Shown: positions 1-6,140, counted from the stretch's first letter. The stretch is DNA of 13,388 nucleotides from Methanomicrobiales archaeon (GCA_012798365.1 JAAZNH010000119.1:1-13388); one strand, 5' to 3'. Numbers and translations: made by a program. Notes: generated by a model from the sequence alone, not told the origin.

Positions 1-406
1 ATGAACTCTCGCCACCAAGATGGGCTTTGTCAACAGGTTCGTTTGTGGCATAGACAATGTAAGTTCCGGGATCGATCTCGTTCATGATACGTGCAGTGTT
101 CCATTTAAAAGCCCATTCCTGGCCGCTGTCAACATCCACCATCGTAAAGTCTCCCTGGTCAGCCCTCTGTGAAATATCAGTCAGGGAAACACCATTTGCC
201 GGAAGTCCGGGGCCGGTCATGAAAAGATAGACCCGATCACCCTTGTAAAGAATGCCATGAAGGTTCAGGATACTGCCCAATTCTGCTTCGATAGATGCAT
301 CGGCCGCGGTTGCCGGGGCAGAAAACCCGGTCAGGCAGAACAGTAACAGGATTACCAGGCATCCCGCGGGCTGGATAATGCCGGAAAATAACTGATTTTT
401 TTGCAT
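1..406 (-). CDS. Secreted surface-type protein, N-terminal part (gene continues past window)
   Basis: The first 135 codons are in the window; the 3' end lies off the left edge. The protein begins MQKNQ, has a hydrophobic stretch at about residues 15-29 (CLVILLLFCLTGFSA) and then an Ala-rich stretch ending near A35, which reads as a signal peptide with probable cleavage around residues 34-36. The mature part (GDRVYLFMTGPGLP at about 56-69, then EWAFKW and DPGTYIVYAT) has the look of beta-sandwich extracellular domains that recur in Methanomicrobiales surface proteins (DUF3821-associated type). That family link is from memory of the pattern, so the product should be read as a putative exported or cell-surface protein of unknown function. 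The ATG at 404-406 lies about 30 nt from a TATA-like box and has no good Shine-Dalgarno site, suggesting a very short leader. It is divergent from the VIT1-like gene. Confidence 0.8.
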   Translation of the reverse strand, partial: MQKNQLFSGIIQPAGCLVILLLFCLTGFSAPATAADASIEAELGSILNLHGILYKGDRVYLFMTGPGLPANGVSLTDISQRADQGDFTMVDVDSGQEWAFKWNTARIMNEIDPGTYIVYATNEPVDKAHLGGESS

Positions 407-431
407 TAATAACAAAATAAACTCCCGGTAG

Positions 432-440
432 GTTTATAGA
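432..440 (-). promoter_or_regulatory. TATA-like box for the secreted-protein gene
   Basis: Read on the minus strand this is CTATAAACC, preceded by an A-rich, BRE-like stretch (GCAAAT). An archaeal start site would fall about 25 nt downstream, near 410, only a few bases before the ATG at 406, so the mRNA would be nearly leaderless. Called by eye only. The rest of the 407-661 divergent gap holds no gene that I can support; weak AT-rich TATA candidates for the plus-strand gene lie near 508-517 and 599-607. Confidence 0.4.
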
Positions 441-661
441 TTTGCACCCGTGATGCAGTGAACCTTCCGGGGATTCGACAATTATTGTTATGGATCCCAT
501 TTCCAGGACTATTTAAGATCCTGAATGATTTGACAGGGAATACGACAAAACCAGATACTTACCGACACAACGGTTAACCATAACGCCGGCTCCTCACCTT
601 TTTTATTGTCCGCCTGCAAATGGTGTGAGATGATTTTCATGACATCGGAAGGGATTCGCTC

Positions 662-1369
662 ATGAGTGGCGAACCACAGGTTTCTCTCGTAAACCGGGTT
701 AAACAATCATTCAGGGACTCATTTGGCGAGATTGTTTTTGGCATGTCAGATGGGACAGTATCGATATTTGGTCTCGTTGCAGGTATGGTTGCAGGAGCCC
801 AGAGCGGCGATGTGATTGTCCTTGCAGGAGCTACAGCGGCCATTGCAGCCACGGTCTCGATGATGGCCGGGGTATTCATGGATCTTGAGTCCGAACGCGA
901 TGAAGCACGGGTTGAAGCTGAAGAGCGGACTGAAGAGATCAAAAAGAACCCTGATGGTGCCGTGTCTAAAATAATCGGGGACCTTCAATCGACCGGATTA
1001 AGTCAGGCAAGCCTTGTTGCACTCCGTGCGGATTTCCAGAAAGATCCCCTGGTAATCCAGAAGTTTGAGGATGCCGTGGCTGCAGAAGAAGCGCCGGAAT
1101 CTTCAAAAACGTCAGTCTATATCCATGCCTGCTGGATGGGAATTGCGGATTTCATCGCTGCCATAACGCCGGTCATCCCGTTTGCGTTCCTTCCCCTGGA
1201 ACAGGCAAAGATTGCCTGTATTGCAGGAACGGCGCTGCTCCTCTTCCTGCTCGGCATCGGCCGGGCAAGAGTCGGGAAACGCCCGGTACTGCGGACAGTT
1301 CTTGAAACCATGGCCATTGCAACCGCAGCAGGTATTGCCGGCGTTATCTTTGGTCTGCTCATAACGTAA
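662..1369 (+). CDS. VIT1/CCC1-family membrane metal (Fe/Mn) transporter
   Basis: This 235-residue integral membrane protein fits the VIT1/CCC1 family, which exports cytosolic Fe2+ or Mn2+ by exchange with protons. TM1 (about 25-45) carries the family's MSDGTVSIFGLVAG signature, with D30 in the position of the conserved membrane Asp. TM2 (about 51-72) ends in SMMAGVFMDLESERDEA. A hydrophilic acidic segment at about 75-148 (Glu clusters at 84-92, then GLSQASL and FQKDPL) corresponds to the cytoplasmic metal-binding helices between TM2 and TM3. TM3-TM5 lie at about 153-176, 183-200 and 212-234. The length is normal for the family and no ferritin-like domain is fused. The ATG at 662 follows GGAAGGG by about 8 nt. 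It stands alone on the plus strand, convergent with the rubredoxin gene. Family confidence is high; metal specificity is unknown. Confidence 0.88.
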   Translation: MSGEPQVSLVNRVKQSFRDSFGEIVFGMSDGTVSIFGLVAGMVAGAQSGDVIVLAGATAAIAATVSMMAGVFMDLESERDEARVEAEERTEEIKKNPDGAVSKIIGDLQSTGLSQASLVALRADFQKDPLVIQKFEDAVAAEEAPESSKTSVYIHACWMGIADFIAAITPVIPFAFLPLEQAKIACIAGTALLLFLLGIGRARVGKRPVLRTVLETMAIATAAGIAGVIFGLLIT

Positions 1370-1397
1370 TTTTTAAAAAAAAATCACATTCTTTTTT
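1370..1397 (+). terminator. Oligo-T terminator after the VIT1-like gene
   Basis: Directly after the TAA come T5 (1370-1374), A9 (1375-1383) and T6 (1392-1397) on the plus strand. Runs of T on the coding strand are the usual archaeal termination signal. The A9 run reads as T9 on the minus strand and could also stop transcription from the convergent rubredoxin gene. Confidence 0.55.
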
Positions 1398-1474
1398 CTC
1401 ACATTCCTTGGGAAAACAGGCATCCACCTATTCAATTCCGGCGGGCTTTATCGCAGGGAATCGTGTCGCAGCGT

Positions 1475-1480
1475 AAAAAA
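1475..1480 (-). terminator. Oligo-T run downstream of the rubredoxin gene
   Basis: An A6 run on the plus strand reads as T6 on the minus strand, about 25 nt after the rubredoxin stop codon. It is a plausible first termination site; the A9 run at 1375-1383 may be a second. No other structure was seen in the 1398-1505 gap. Confidence 0.4.
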
Positions 1481-1505
1481 TGAGTATGGGGCTTTTTGGA
1501 GGAAC

Positions 1506-2123
1506 TTATGCAGACTGGAGGGGCTCAAAGCCCTGTTTGAAGATCCGACCAAGCCTGACACTGATCCTTGGATCAATGGCGCAGACCGGACAGGTATAAT
1601 CATCCGGAAGATCTTCAAATTTCGTTCCGGGCTTAATTCCCCGGTGCGGTTCCCCCCGCTTCTCATCATAGACATAACCGCAGATGGAACAGATATAACG
1701 AGTCGGGCGCCAGGCTTCAAAACCCCACTTGCCAATCTTTCCCTTTCCCTGCTGGCCACAGACGGGACATACATATGTTTCAGGAAGATCGTCAAACTCA
1801 GTTCCCTCGGGAATTCCATTATGCGGCTCACCACGAAGTGGAGAGTACACATACCCGCAGAGCCGGCACCGGTAGCGGTTTACGGAAACACTTTTTGTTT
1901 TTTTCACGGCAACCCTGGCTGTTTTTTTAGGTTTCACCGCTTTTTTCGTAGTGTTCTTCACGGGTTTTTTTGCAGTTTTGACAGGGGTTGCTTTTCCTGC
2001 AGTTTTACCGGCAGGCTTTTTTACCGGAGCCGTTTTTTTCCCTGCTGCCGGGGCGGTTTTCTTTGTTACCGGCGCTGGTTTTTTCTCAGCACCTTTCTTC
2101 TTTGGTTTTATCGTTGCTGCCAT
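1506..2123 (-). CDS. Tandem two-domain rubredoxin with a lysine-rich (histone H1-like) N-terminal tail
   Basis: The 205-residue protein has two parts. Residues 1-82 are low complexity: 26 Lys and 1 Arg against a single acidic residue (E13), the rest mainly Ala, Pro, Thr, Val and Gly, resembling eukaryotic H1 tails. Residues 83-202 hold two rubredoxin domains. The first has C86-x2-C89 and C119-x2-C122, the second C145-x2-C148 and C178-x2-C181, each with the CGYVY and GxxFxDLPxxYxCPVC signatures, so each should bind one iron as Fe(Cys)4. Each domain carries an unusual RGEPH insert (97-101, 156-160) where typical rubredoxins have DP.xGD. Rubredoxins are small cytosolic one-electron carriers, for example to oxygen- or peroxide-reducing enzymes; the partner here is unknown. 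The ATG is preceded by GGAGA 8 nt upstream. Divergent from marC and convergent with the VIT1-like transporter. The tail's role is unknown; nucleic-acid or anionic-surface binding is an inference. Confidence 0.93.
   Translation of the reverse strand: MAATIKPKKKGAEKKPAPVTKKTAPAAGKKTAPVKKPAGKTAGKATPVKTAKKPVKNTTKKAVKPKKTARVAVKKTKSVSVNRYRCRLCGYVYSPLRGEPHNGIPEGTEFDDLPETYVCPVCGQQGKGKIGKWGFEAWRPTRYICSICGYVYDEKRGEPHRGIKPGTKFEDLPDDYTCPVCAIDPRISVRLGRIFKQGFEPLQSA
1878..2123 (-). repeat. Low-complexity coding repeat: Lys/Ala/Pro-rich tail of the rubredoxin
   Basis: Codons 1-82 of the rubredoxin gene form degenerate short repeats built on KK(T/P)A and KxA(K)KP units. On the plus strand they appear as many runs of T. 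Of 26 lysine codons, 21 are AAA and 5 AAG. The repeats are imperfect, not a clean tandem array. Confidence 0.75.
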
Positions 2124-2205
2124 GTATCATTCTCCATTCCGGCGCAAAGTCCCGATAAAACCCGTTGCGGAACACGCCGGTATACGGGAAAATGGAGTGT
2201 AGAGG

Positions 2206-2218
2206 TACAAATACATTA
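2206..2218 (-). promoter_or_regulatory. TATA-like element upstream of the rubredoxin gene
   Basis: Minus-strand reading TAATGTATTTGTA is the most AT-rich promoter-like element in the gap. It would place the transcript start near 2185 and give a leader of about 60 nt that includes the GGAGA ribosome binding site. Another candidate (GGTTTTATC, near 2160) would start transcription too close to the ribosome binding site. Weak call. Confidence 0.3.
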
Positions 2219-2224
2219 TGGATG

Positions 2225-2249
2225 CTGCAAAAAGTTCTGCAAAATGCAG
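2225..2249. promoter_or_regulatory. Operator-like direct and inverted repeats between the rubredoxin gene and marC
   Basis: CTGCAAAA occurs at 2225-2232 and again at 2237-2244, a 12-nt step. The second copy is also half of a perfect inverted repeat, CTGCA-AAA-TGCAG (2237-2249). It lies just upstream of the putative rubredoxin TATA element, where an archaeal regulator could bind. No regulator gene is adjacent, so this is only a candidate. Confidence 0.35.
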
Positions 2250-2297
2250 GTTACATGACCGTGAGTGCATATAGGAGAGTACTGATCATAGCCTGCA

Positions 2298-2306
2298 GGT
2301 ATATCC
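2298..2306 (+). promoter_or_regulatory. TATA-like element for marC
   Basis: GGTATATCC lies about 35-40 nt before the marC ATG at 2340 and directly follows the palindrome CCTGCAGG (2292-2299). An archaeal start site would be near 2328, giving a short leader, which agrees with the absence of a clear Shine-Dalgarno site before this ATG. Called by eye. Confidence 0.35.
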
Positions 2307-2339
2307 ACTTTCAGAACTCATAGTAGATTAGTCACGATT

Positions 2340-2936
2340 ATGCAGGAACTTATCCCCGGAATCATCTATTGTTTCGCGGCTCTTTTCATCATCCTTGACC
2401 CGCTCCTCTCTGTGCCGATCTTCTCGACCATGACAAAAGGCCAGACCTCGGCAGAGATCCATAAACAGGCATTCATCGCTGTTGCTGTGGCCGGTGGACT
2501 GATGTACCTGGTGCTCATCTTTAACACCGCGATTTTTAATATCCTGGGCCTGAAACTTCCCGCATTCCAGATTGCCGGCGGGATCATCCTGCTCCTGCTC
2601 GGTATCCAGGAAGCACTGGGAATTGAACTGGGGCATCACAAGAAGAGTACTGCAACTGCAGCCGGCGTTGTGATCGGAACTCCTCTACTCTGCGGCCCGG
2701 GTACGATGACAACGGTCATGCTGATCTCAAAAAATTACGGTATGCTTATCCCATTCATCGCAATCACCCTGGTGCTGCTGACTACATGGCTTATCCTGTA
2801 TTTTTCTGATACGATCCAGAGAGTCCTGGGTGACGTCATCACAGATATCATGGGAAAAGTACTTGGTATGCTGCTTGCTGCGATAGCCGTTCAGATCATG
2901 GTAACGGGCATTTTCGCATACATTTCCGCAATGTAA
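2340..2936 (+). CDS. MarC-family integral membrane protein (UPF0056)
   Basis: A 198-residue membrane protein of the MarC family, whose transport substrate is not established (the original link to multiple antibiotic resistance in E. coli was later questioned). Visible family signatures are DPLLSVPIFSTMT at 20-32, FQIAGGIILLLLGI at 76-89 and GTPLLCGPGTMTTVMLIS at 113-130, the last matching the family's PL..GPG motif. About six membrane segments fit: 8-28, 43-64, 73-92, 106-129, 136-155 and 171-195. The length is normal for the family. The gene stands alone on the plus strand, divergent from the rubredoxin gene, and its stop lies 7 nt from the stop of the convergent DUF2156 gene. No recognisable ribosome binding site precedes the ATG, so a short-leader transcript is likely. 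Confidence 0.88.
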   Translation: MQELIPGIIYCFAALFIILDPLLSVPIFSTMTKGQTSAEIHKQAFIAVAVAGGLMYLVLIFNTAIFNILGLKLPAFQIAGGIILLLLGIQEALGIELGHHKKSTATAAGVVIGTPLLCGPGTMTTVMLISKNYGMLIPFIAITLVLLTTWLILYFSDTIQRVLGDVITDIMGKVLGMLLAAIAVQIMVTGIFAYISAM

Positions 2937-2943
2937 AAAAAAA
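2935..2943 (-). terminator. T9 terminator of the GNAT-DUF2156 unit
   Basis: The A9 run overlapping the end of marC reads as T9 on the minus strand, immediately after the DUF2156 stop codon: a strong archaeal-type oligo-T signal. For plus-strand marC transcripts the nearest T run is T6 at 2980-2985, inside the 3' end of the opposing gene, so the two mRNAs probably overlap at their 3' ends. Confidence 0.55.
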
Positions 2944-3864
2944 TCAGATGAACTGGGGCACGTCAGGGGAATCTGCATCTTTTTTAAGAGTATATACCTC
3001 GACCATATGATCCGGGTGGTACCGCATCTTTGCTTCCCGCAGACCAGCAACACCGAGATCACTTTCGCGGTTGATAAACCGGAACGATTGTGCAAGACGC
3101 AATGCTGTCTCGGAGTTAACCGCTTTATAGATCCCATCGCAGTCAGGCATTCCTTTCTCGAAATGGACAAGAGCCGTATCACGATTCAGGGGTTCATAAA
3201 GGGCAATAGCACCGATTTTCGAAAAGACCCGGACCATCAGGCCCGAGAGAGGGAGTTCATCGAAGTGATCGATGGCAAAGAAGACTGCCTCTTTTTCATG
3301 GGCAAGCACGGGATCTCCTTCACACCCCTTCCATTCACACCACTGGATAAGAAACCGCTTCACTTCCTCAAGGTGATCATGAGTGATCAATTCAACAGTG
3401 CTTGCGCAGTTCTTGCGGAATTTGTTCACCTGACGACGGATAGTGAGATAGTTCTTGCCGGGAAGATCCGCAAGATCAGAAGAGCGGTACACATATTCGA
3501 AATGATTCCGGTCCGGCACAAGAGTGAGATCGGGGCAGACACTCTTCATCCATCCCGCGGTTTCTGCATCGATAAGGACAATCGGTTCGTTGTCACTGAT
3601 ATCAAACGAGAAGCGGAGCAGGTCTTTGAGCAGCGCCGGGTTCCGTGGGCCGATGGGAGCACGAAACCGCGTGATTCCGTCAATTGTGCTTGCCAGGATC
3701 ACATTGTCTCCCACAACAGCGTACGTATAATGCGCATAATGGTTCCAGCACACCATATTGGTAAAGGTGTTGTCACTGTGGACCTGGGGGTATCGGGTAT
3801 ACTGGTGTTCAAAAAATGCCCGGTCCGAGAGGGTAACCGGCCGGAAATCCTCCTGTTTCAGCAT
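2944..3864 (-). CDS. DUF2156 (phosphatidylglycerol lysyltransferase C-terminal-like) GNAT-fold protein
   Basis: The 306-residue soluble protein looks like the DUF2156/LPG synthetase C-terminal family, which has a duplicated GNAT fold and includes the catalytic part of MprF, the enzyme that moves lysine from lysyl-tRNA to phosphatidylglycerol. Features seen are the N-terminal TFTNMVCWNHY segment (about 33-43), the middle Y-x-R-x-x-L region followed by LTIRRQVNKFRKN (about 140-152), LIQWCEWKG (about 172-180), the hydrophobic strand SGLMVRVFSKIGAIALYE, and the C-terminal FINRESDLGVAGLREAKMRYHPDHMVEVY. There is no MprF-type membrane domain, as in many archaeal and bacterial stand-alone members of unknown substrate. 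It is the second gene of a two-gene unit, overlapping the upstream GNAT gene by 7 nt, which implies coupled translation. The substrate cannot be read from the sequence; aminoacyl transfer is only one possibility. Confidence 0.82.
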   Translation of the reverse strand: MLKQEDFRPVTLSDRAFFEHQYTRYPQVHSDNTFTNMVCWNHYAHYTYAVVGDNVILASTIDGITRFRAPIGPRNPALLKDLLRFSFDISDNEPIVLIDAETAGWMKSVCPDLTLVPDRNHFEYVYRSSDLADLPGKNYLTIRRQVNKFRKNCASTVELITHDHLEEVKRFLIQWCEWKGCEGDPVLAHEKEAVFFAIDHFDELPLSGLMVRVFSKIGAIALYEPLNRDTALVHFEKGMPDCDGIYKAVNSETALRLAQSFRFINRESDLGVAGLREAKMRYHPDHMVEVYTLKKDADSPDVPQFI

Positions 3865-4286
3865 CGGGGATCCTCCTGGTATATCAATGGTACATGACCG
3901 GCCATCGGACAGAACCCGAGCTGCTGGTAGAATGGTTCTGTCTCCGGTTCAGCAACAAGACCAATCCAGGAAATCCCGGCAGTTTTGCATGCCCCGATAA
4001 GAGCACTGACAATCTGTTTTCCCACACCGGTCCCGCGACACGTGGGAAGAACAACCAGGTCCTGGATGTATGCATCGGATACGCCATCGGAGATTACCCG
4101 GCCCATTCCAACCGCCCTGCCACTCTTTTTGTGGACGGCAACCACGAAGAAATAACTTCCCCGGATGAGAGCGGGGATCTCAGTGACTGAGTATTCCTCT
4201 TTCCACCATCCACCGGCACGGTACAAAGCCGCGATTTCATGCTCGTCCCATGACTGTACCAGCTGCACGGTAACTTCTGACACCAT
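3858..4286 (-). CDS. GNAT-family N-acetyltransferase
   Basis: A 142-residue single-domain GNAT enzyme, predicted to transfer an acetyl group from acetyl-CoA to an amine. The core is visible: strand AVGMGRVISDG (58-68), strand AYIQDLVVLP (72-81), the CoA pyrophosphate-binding motif R84-G-T-G-V-G89 followed by a helix, and the C-terminal EPFYQQLGF (117-125) with Y120 in the usual general-acid position. I chose the ATG at 4286. The frame can be extended to a GTG at 4322, but that GTG lies upstream of the start site predicted from the TATA-like box, and AGGAA precedes the ATG. The gene overlaps the downstream DUF2156 gene by 7 nt and is first in the unit. The substrate is unknown. Confidence 0.85.
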   Translation of the reverse strand: MVSEVTVQLVQSWDEHEIAALYRAGGWWKEEYSVTEIPALIRGSYFFVVAVHKKSGRAVGMGRVISDGVSDAYIQDLVVLPTCRGTGVGKQIVSALIGACKTAGISWIGLVAEPETEPFYQQLGFCPMAGHVPLIYQEDPRC

Positions 4287-4327
4287 TATCACAGGTTCCT
4301 GCCAGATAATGGTATGCCGCACTCAAT

Positions 4328-4336
4328 CTAAAATAC
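4328..4336 (-). promoter_or_regulatory. TATA-like box of the GNAT-DUF2156 unit
   Basis: Read on the minus strand the segment is GTATTTTAG, with an A7-containing purine-rich stretch (A-run opposite 4345-4351) upstream as a possible BRE region. It predicts a start near 4305, about 20 nt before the ATG at 4286 and downstream of the GTG at 4322, supporting the shorter start. It also indicates that these two genes are transcribed separately from the ribosomal operon. Confidence 0.45.
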
Positions 4337-4372
4337 TGCGTCACTTTTTTTGCGGGGAACGTCGCGAGACAG

Positions 4373-4377
4373 AAAAA
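4373..4377 (-). terminator. Possible terminator of the ribosomal-secY-cmk operon
   Basis: A5 on the plus strand reads as T5 in the minus-strand transcript, about 20 nt after the cmk stop codon. The run is short, so termination may be incomplete. It is the only T run on that strand before the next promoter-like element. Confidence 0.3.
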
Positions 4378-4397
4378 CAGGACGGAAGGCGGGAAGG

Positions 4398-4931
4398 TTA
4401 TTGCTTGTTGAGGTGGGAAATTGCGGTATCAACGATAGTACCAAGCCCCTCAATGCCCCAGCGTTCGGAGTCCAGGACAAGATGGTAGATCAAAAGGTCG
4501 TTGATATCAATGTTGTAGTACGAACGGTACCGGCCTGCTTCACAGGCTTCGCGTTCCAGGGTCAGTTTCTCTGCAGTTGTTTCATCGCCAACCAGATCGC
4601 GGGATGCGATACGGGTAATCCGGCAACGAATCGGGGCATGGAGCCAGATCTTCAGATCTGCCTGCGGGACCATCCAGCCGGAGAGTCTTCCCTCAACAAT
4701 GATGTTATCCTGCTGCTCTGCAATCTCTTTCTGGCGTGCATCGATCATCTTGTCGTACGAGGGATCTGTCTGGGCAAGACGGCCGAATTCGGCCAGTTCC
4801 ATATTATGCTCTTTTGCGAGCTGGCGGAAGACTTCTCCCGCGGAAATCATGGTAAACCCATGCTGCTGTGCAAGGTACCGTGAGAGGGAAGTCGTCCCGC
4901 TGCCGGGAAGACCGCTCACGGTGATCCGCAT
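4398..4931 (-). CDS. cmk: Archaeal-type cytidylate kinase
   Basis: The 177-residue P-loop kinase phosphorylates CMP/dCMP with ATP, feeding CTP and dCTP synthesis. The P-loop is GLPGSGTT at 7-14. As in archaeal Cmk proteins, it has Thr (T13) where the Walker A lysine usually stands. Later come AGEVFR (31-36), a nucleotide-binding EGRLSGW (80-86), and a lid region rich in Arg (IRCRITRIASR, 101-111; GRYRSYYNI, 133-141). The ATG at 4931 is chosen although the frame stays open 31 codons upstream, because MRITVSGLPGSGTT is the typical archaeal N-terminus and the start overlaps the stop of the preceding DUF106 gene as TGATG (one shared base). It is the last gene of the operon; in many archaea rpl34e or the pseudouridine synthase gene follows, but here it does not. 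Confidence 0.93.
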   Translation of the reverse strand: MRITVSGLPGSGTTSLSRYLAQQHGFTMISAGEVFRQLAKEHNMELAEFGRLAQTDPSYDKMIDARQKEIAEQQDNIIVEGRLSGWMVPQADLKIWLHAPIRCRITRIASRDLVGDETTAEKLTLEREACEAGRYRSYYNIDINDLLIYHLVLDSERWGIEGLGTIVDTAISHLNKQ

Positions 4932-5542
4932 CAGAGCCCCCCGATATTCAGGGCTTTGCGGATAACCTGCGAGAGGGCGATGGAACAGATCATGTACCAG
5001 AGGATCCATGCAGGAATGATCCAAATCGCAGGGGTATTCAAACTCATCGTGCCGCAGTAGGGCATGGTGATCGTGCTGGTTGTCTCAGCCAGCCGGAAAA
5101 GAAGCCAGAAAAAGATGGGGACGGTCAGGACAAGGATGTAAGCCATCGGTTTGAACTGCTGCTGGGATAGTTCAAGCTGTTCACGCATTACACGGTCTTT
5201 CTTGGCATCCAGTTTCTTGATCTTCTTTTCATCCTGCGAGAGCTGGGCTTCCCGATACTCGGTCTGGAACTCTTTCATCCGCTCCTGTGCTTCAGTCATC
5301 TTATCATAATCGATAGTGTATTTCTGGATGATTGAAGAGTAGAGGCCGGTGAATGCAGAAAGGATGACAATAAGGATGTAGAAGGGAATTCCAAACCCGT
5401 CCACGAGCGGCGCGAATGCGGCATCAATACCTTTTCCGACACCAACCCGGAGCCATTCGATTGAATAGGCGAACATGACGAGCATCATGAAGCCCATGGC
5501 TATCCAGATGCCGTACTTGTCCCAGATCTCGCCCAGTTTCAT
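4931..5542 (-). CDS. DUF106 membrane protein, archaeal Oxa1/EMC3-superfamily homologue
   Basis: The 203-residue membrane protein belongs to the archaeal DUF106 family, which structural and evolutionary work places in the Oxa1 superfamily with YidC, EMC3 and GET1. These proteins help insert membrane proteins, and the archaeal member has been reported to bind ribosomes. The layout fits: TM1 about 11-30, TM2 about 51-70, a charged coiled coil at about 79-130 (KMTEAQERMKEFQTEY, then KKIKKLDAKKDRV), TM3 about 132-150 and TM4 about 171-190. I chose the ATG at 5542 because GGTGA (5547-5551) lies 4 nt before it, overlapping the adkA stop codon; the frame is open to an upstream ATG at 5602 inside adkA, which would add 20 non-family residues. 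Its place behind secY fits a role at the translocon. Confidence 0.9.
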   Translation of the reverse strand: MKLGEIWDKYGIWIAMGFMMLVMFAYSIEWLRVGVGKGIDAAFAPLVDGFGIPFYILIVILSAFTGLYSSIIQKYTIDYDKMTEAQERMKEFQTEYREAQLSQDEKKIKKLDAKKDRVMREQLELSQQQFKPMAYILVLTVPIFFWLLFRLAETTSTITMPYCGTMSLNTPAIWIIPAWILWYMICSIALSQVIRKALNIGGL

Positions 5543-5546
5543 GAAT

Positions 5547-5551
5547 TCACC
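5547..5551 (-). promoter_or_regulatory. Ribosome binding site that sets the DUF106 start
   Basis: Minus-strand GGTGA, with a 4-nt spacer to the ATG at 5542. Its last three bases are the TGA stop of adkA, so termination of adkA and initiation of the DUF106 gene occur at the same place. This argues against the upstream in-frame ATG at 5602. Confidence 0.65.
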
Positions 5552-6119
5552 GGAGAACTTCTGCCAGATCTGCTGATGAGCGGTCAAGCAGGAAGTCCGC
5601 ATTTGTAACGATCTTGATCGTGCAGCCGGTCAGCATTGCATATGCTGCTGCAATGGACCGGTTGAACTGCTGGTGTTCAGAGATGGCGCGGGATCCCTCT
5701 TTGTCACGCGCTCTTGTCTCATCAGTGAGTCTGCGCATGAGGATCTGGTCATCATCGGTTTCAACAAGGACAATGATATCGGGCATGATCTCCCGGAGCA
5801 CCCACTCCGGAAGTCCTGCCAGGTAGCCTTTGGGTGTTTTTACTGACGCATGGGTGTCGATCAGGACGTTCCCGGAAATTTTTGCGATTGCCTGGCCGGC
5901 CTGCTGCTGAAGTTTTTTCTGCACGGCGCGATCGAGCGTTCGCATCTGGTCACGATCCTTAACGAAATTTTCACTCTTTGCGACCTCGAACATGAATGAG
6001 CCAAAGTTAATTGACTGGTACTCGATGCCCGATTCCCGGAGCTTTTTCAATGCCTCGTTGATAACGGTTGTCTTGCCGACTCCCGGTACTCCGGTTATGA
6101 TGACCTTTTTTCCTGCCAT
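5547..6119 (-). CDS. adkA: Archaeal-type adenylate kinase
   Basis: The 190-residue enzyme interconverts ATP + AMP and 2 ADP in the cytosol. It begins MAGKKVIITGVPGVGKTT, with the P-loop GVPGVGKT at 10-17. The rest matches the archaeal AdkA family, not the bacterial Adk: YQSINFGSFMFEVAK (about 34-48), RDQMRTLD (about 56-63), the LIDTHASVKTPKGYLAGLP segment (about 87-105) and DETRARDKEG (about 132-141). The length is typical. The ATG at 6119 is preceded by AAGGA about 7 nt upstream and lies 21 nt after the secY stop. Co-transcription with secY is conserved in bacteria and archaea. Confidence 0.95.
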   Translation of the reverse strand: MAGKKVIITGVPGVGKTTVINEALKKLRESGIEYQSINFGSFMFEVAKSENFVKDRDQMRTLDRAVQKKLQQQAGQAIAKISGNVLIDTHASVKTPKGYLAGLPEWVLREIMPDIIVLVETDDDQILMRRLTDETRARDKEGSRAISEHQQFNRSIAAAYAMLTGCTIKIVTNADFLLDRSSADLAEVLR

Positions 6120-6140
6120 TCTTGAATCCTTCCCTTGTGG

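Noticed and set aside
237..500. Minus-strand open frame of 87 codons near the left edge
   Set aside because: It lies in a different frame from the signal-peptide protein starting at 406, crosses its promoter region and has no protein-like features.
1951..2202. Plus-strand open frame with Phe/Gly-rich repeats
   Set aside because: It is the reverse of the AAA-rich tail of the rubredoxin; the apparent hydrophobic repeats come from runs of T. The rubredoxin domains fix the true strand and frame.
3007..3897. Plus-strand open frame of 296 codons opposite the DUF2156 gene
   Set aside because: It has no recognisable domain, and the minus strand encodes a clear family member with coupled translation. 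High GC favours long antisense frames.
4398..4931. Missing Walker A lysine in cytidylate kinase as a sign of an inactive enzyme
   Set aside because: Thr at this position (GSGTT) is usual in archaeal Cmk as I recall the family, and the rest of the active site is intact.
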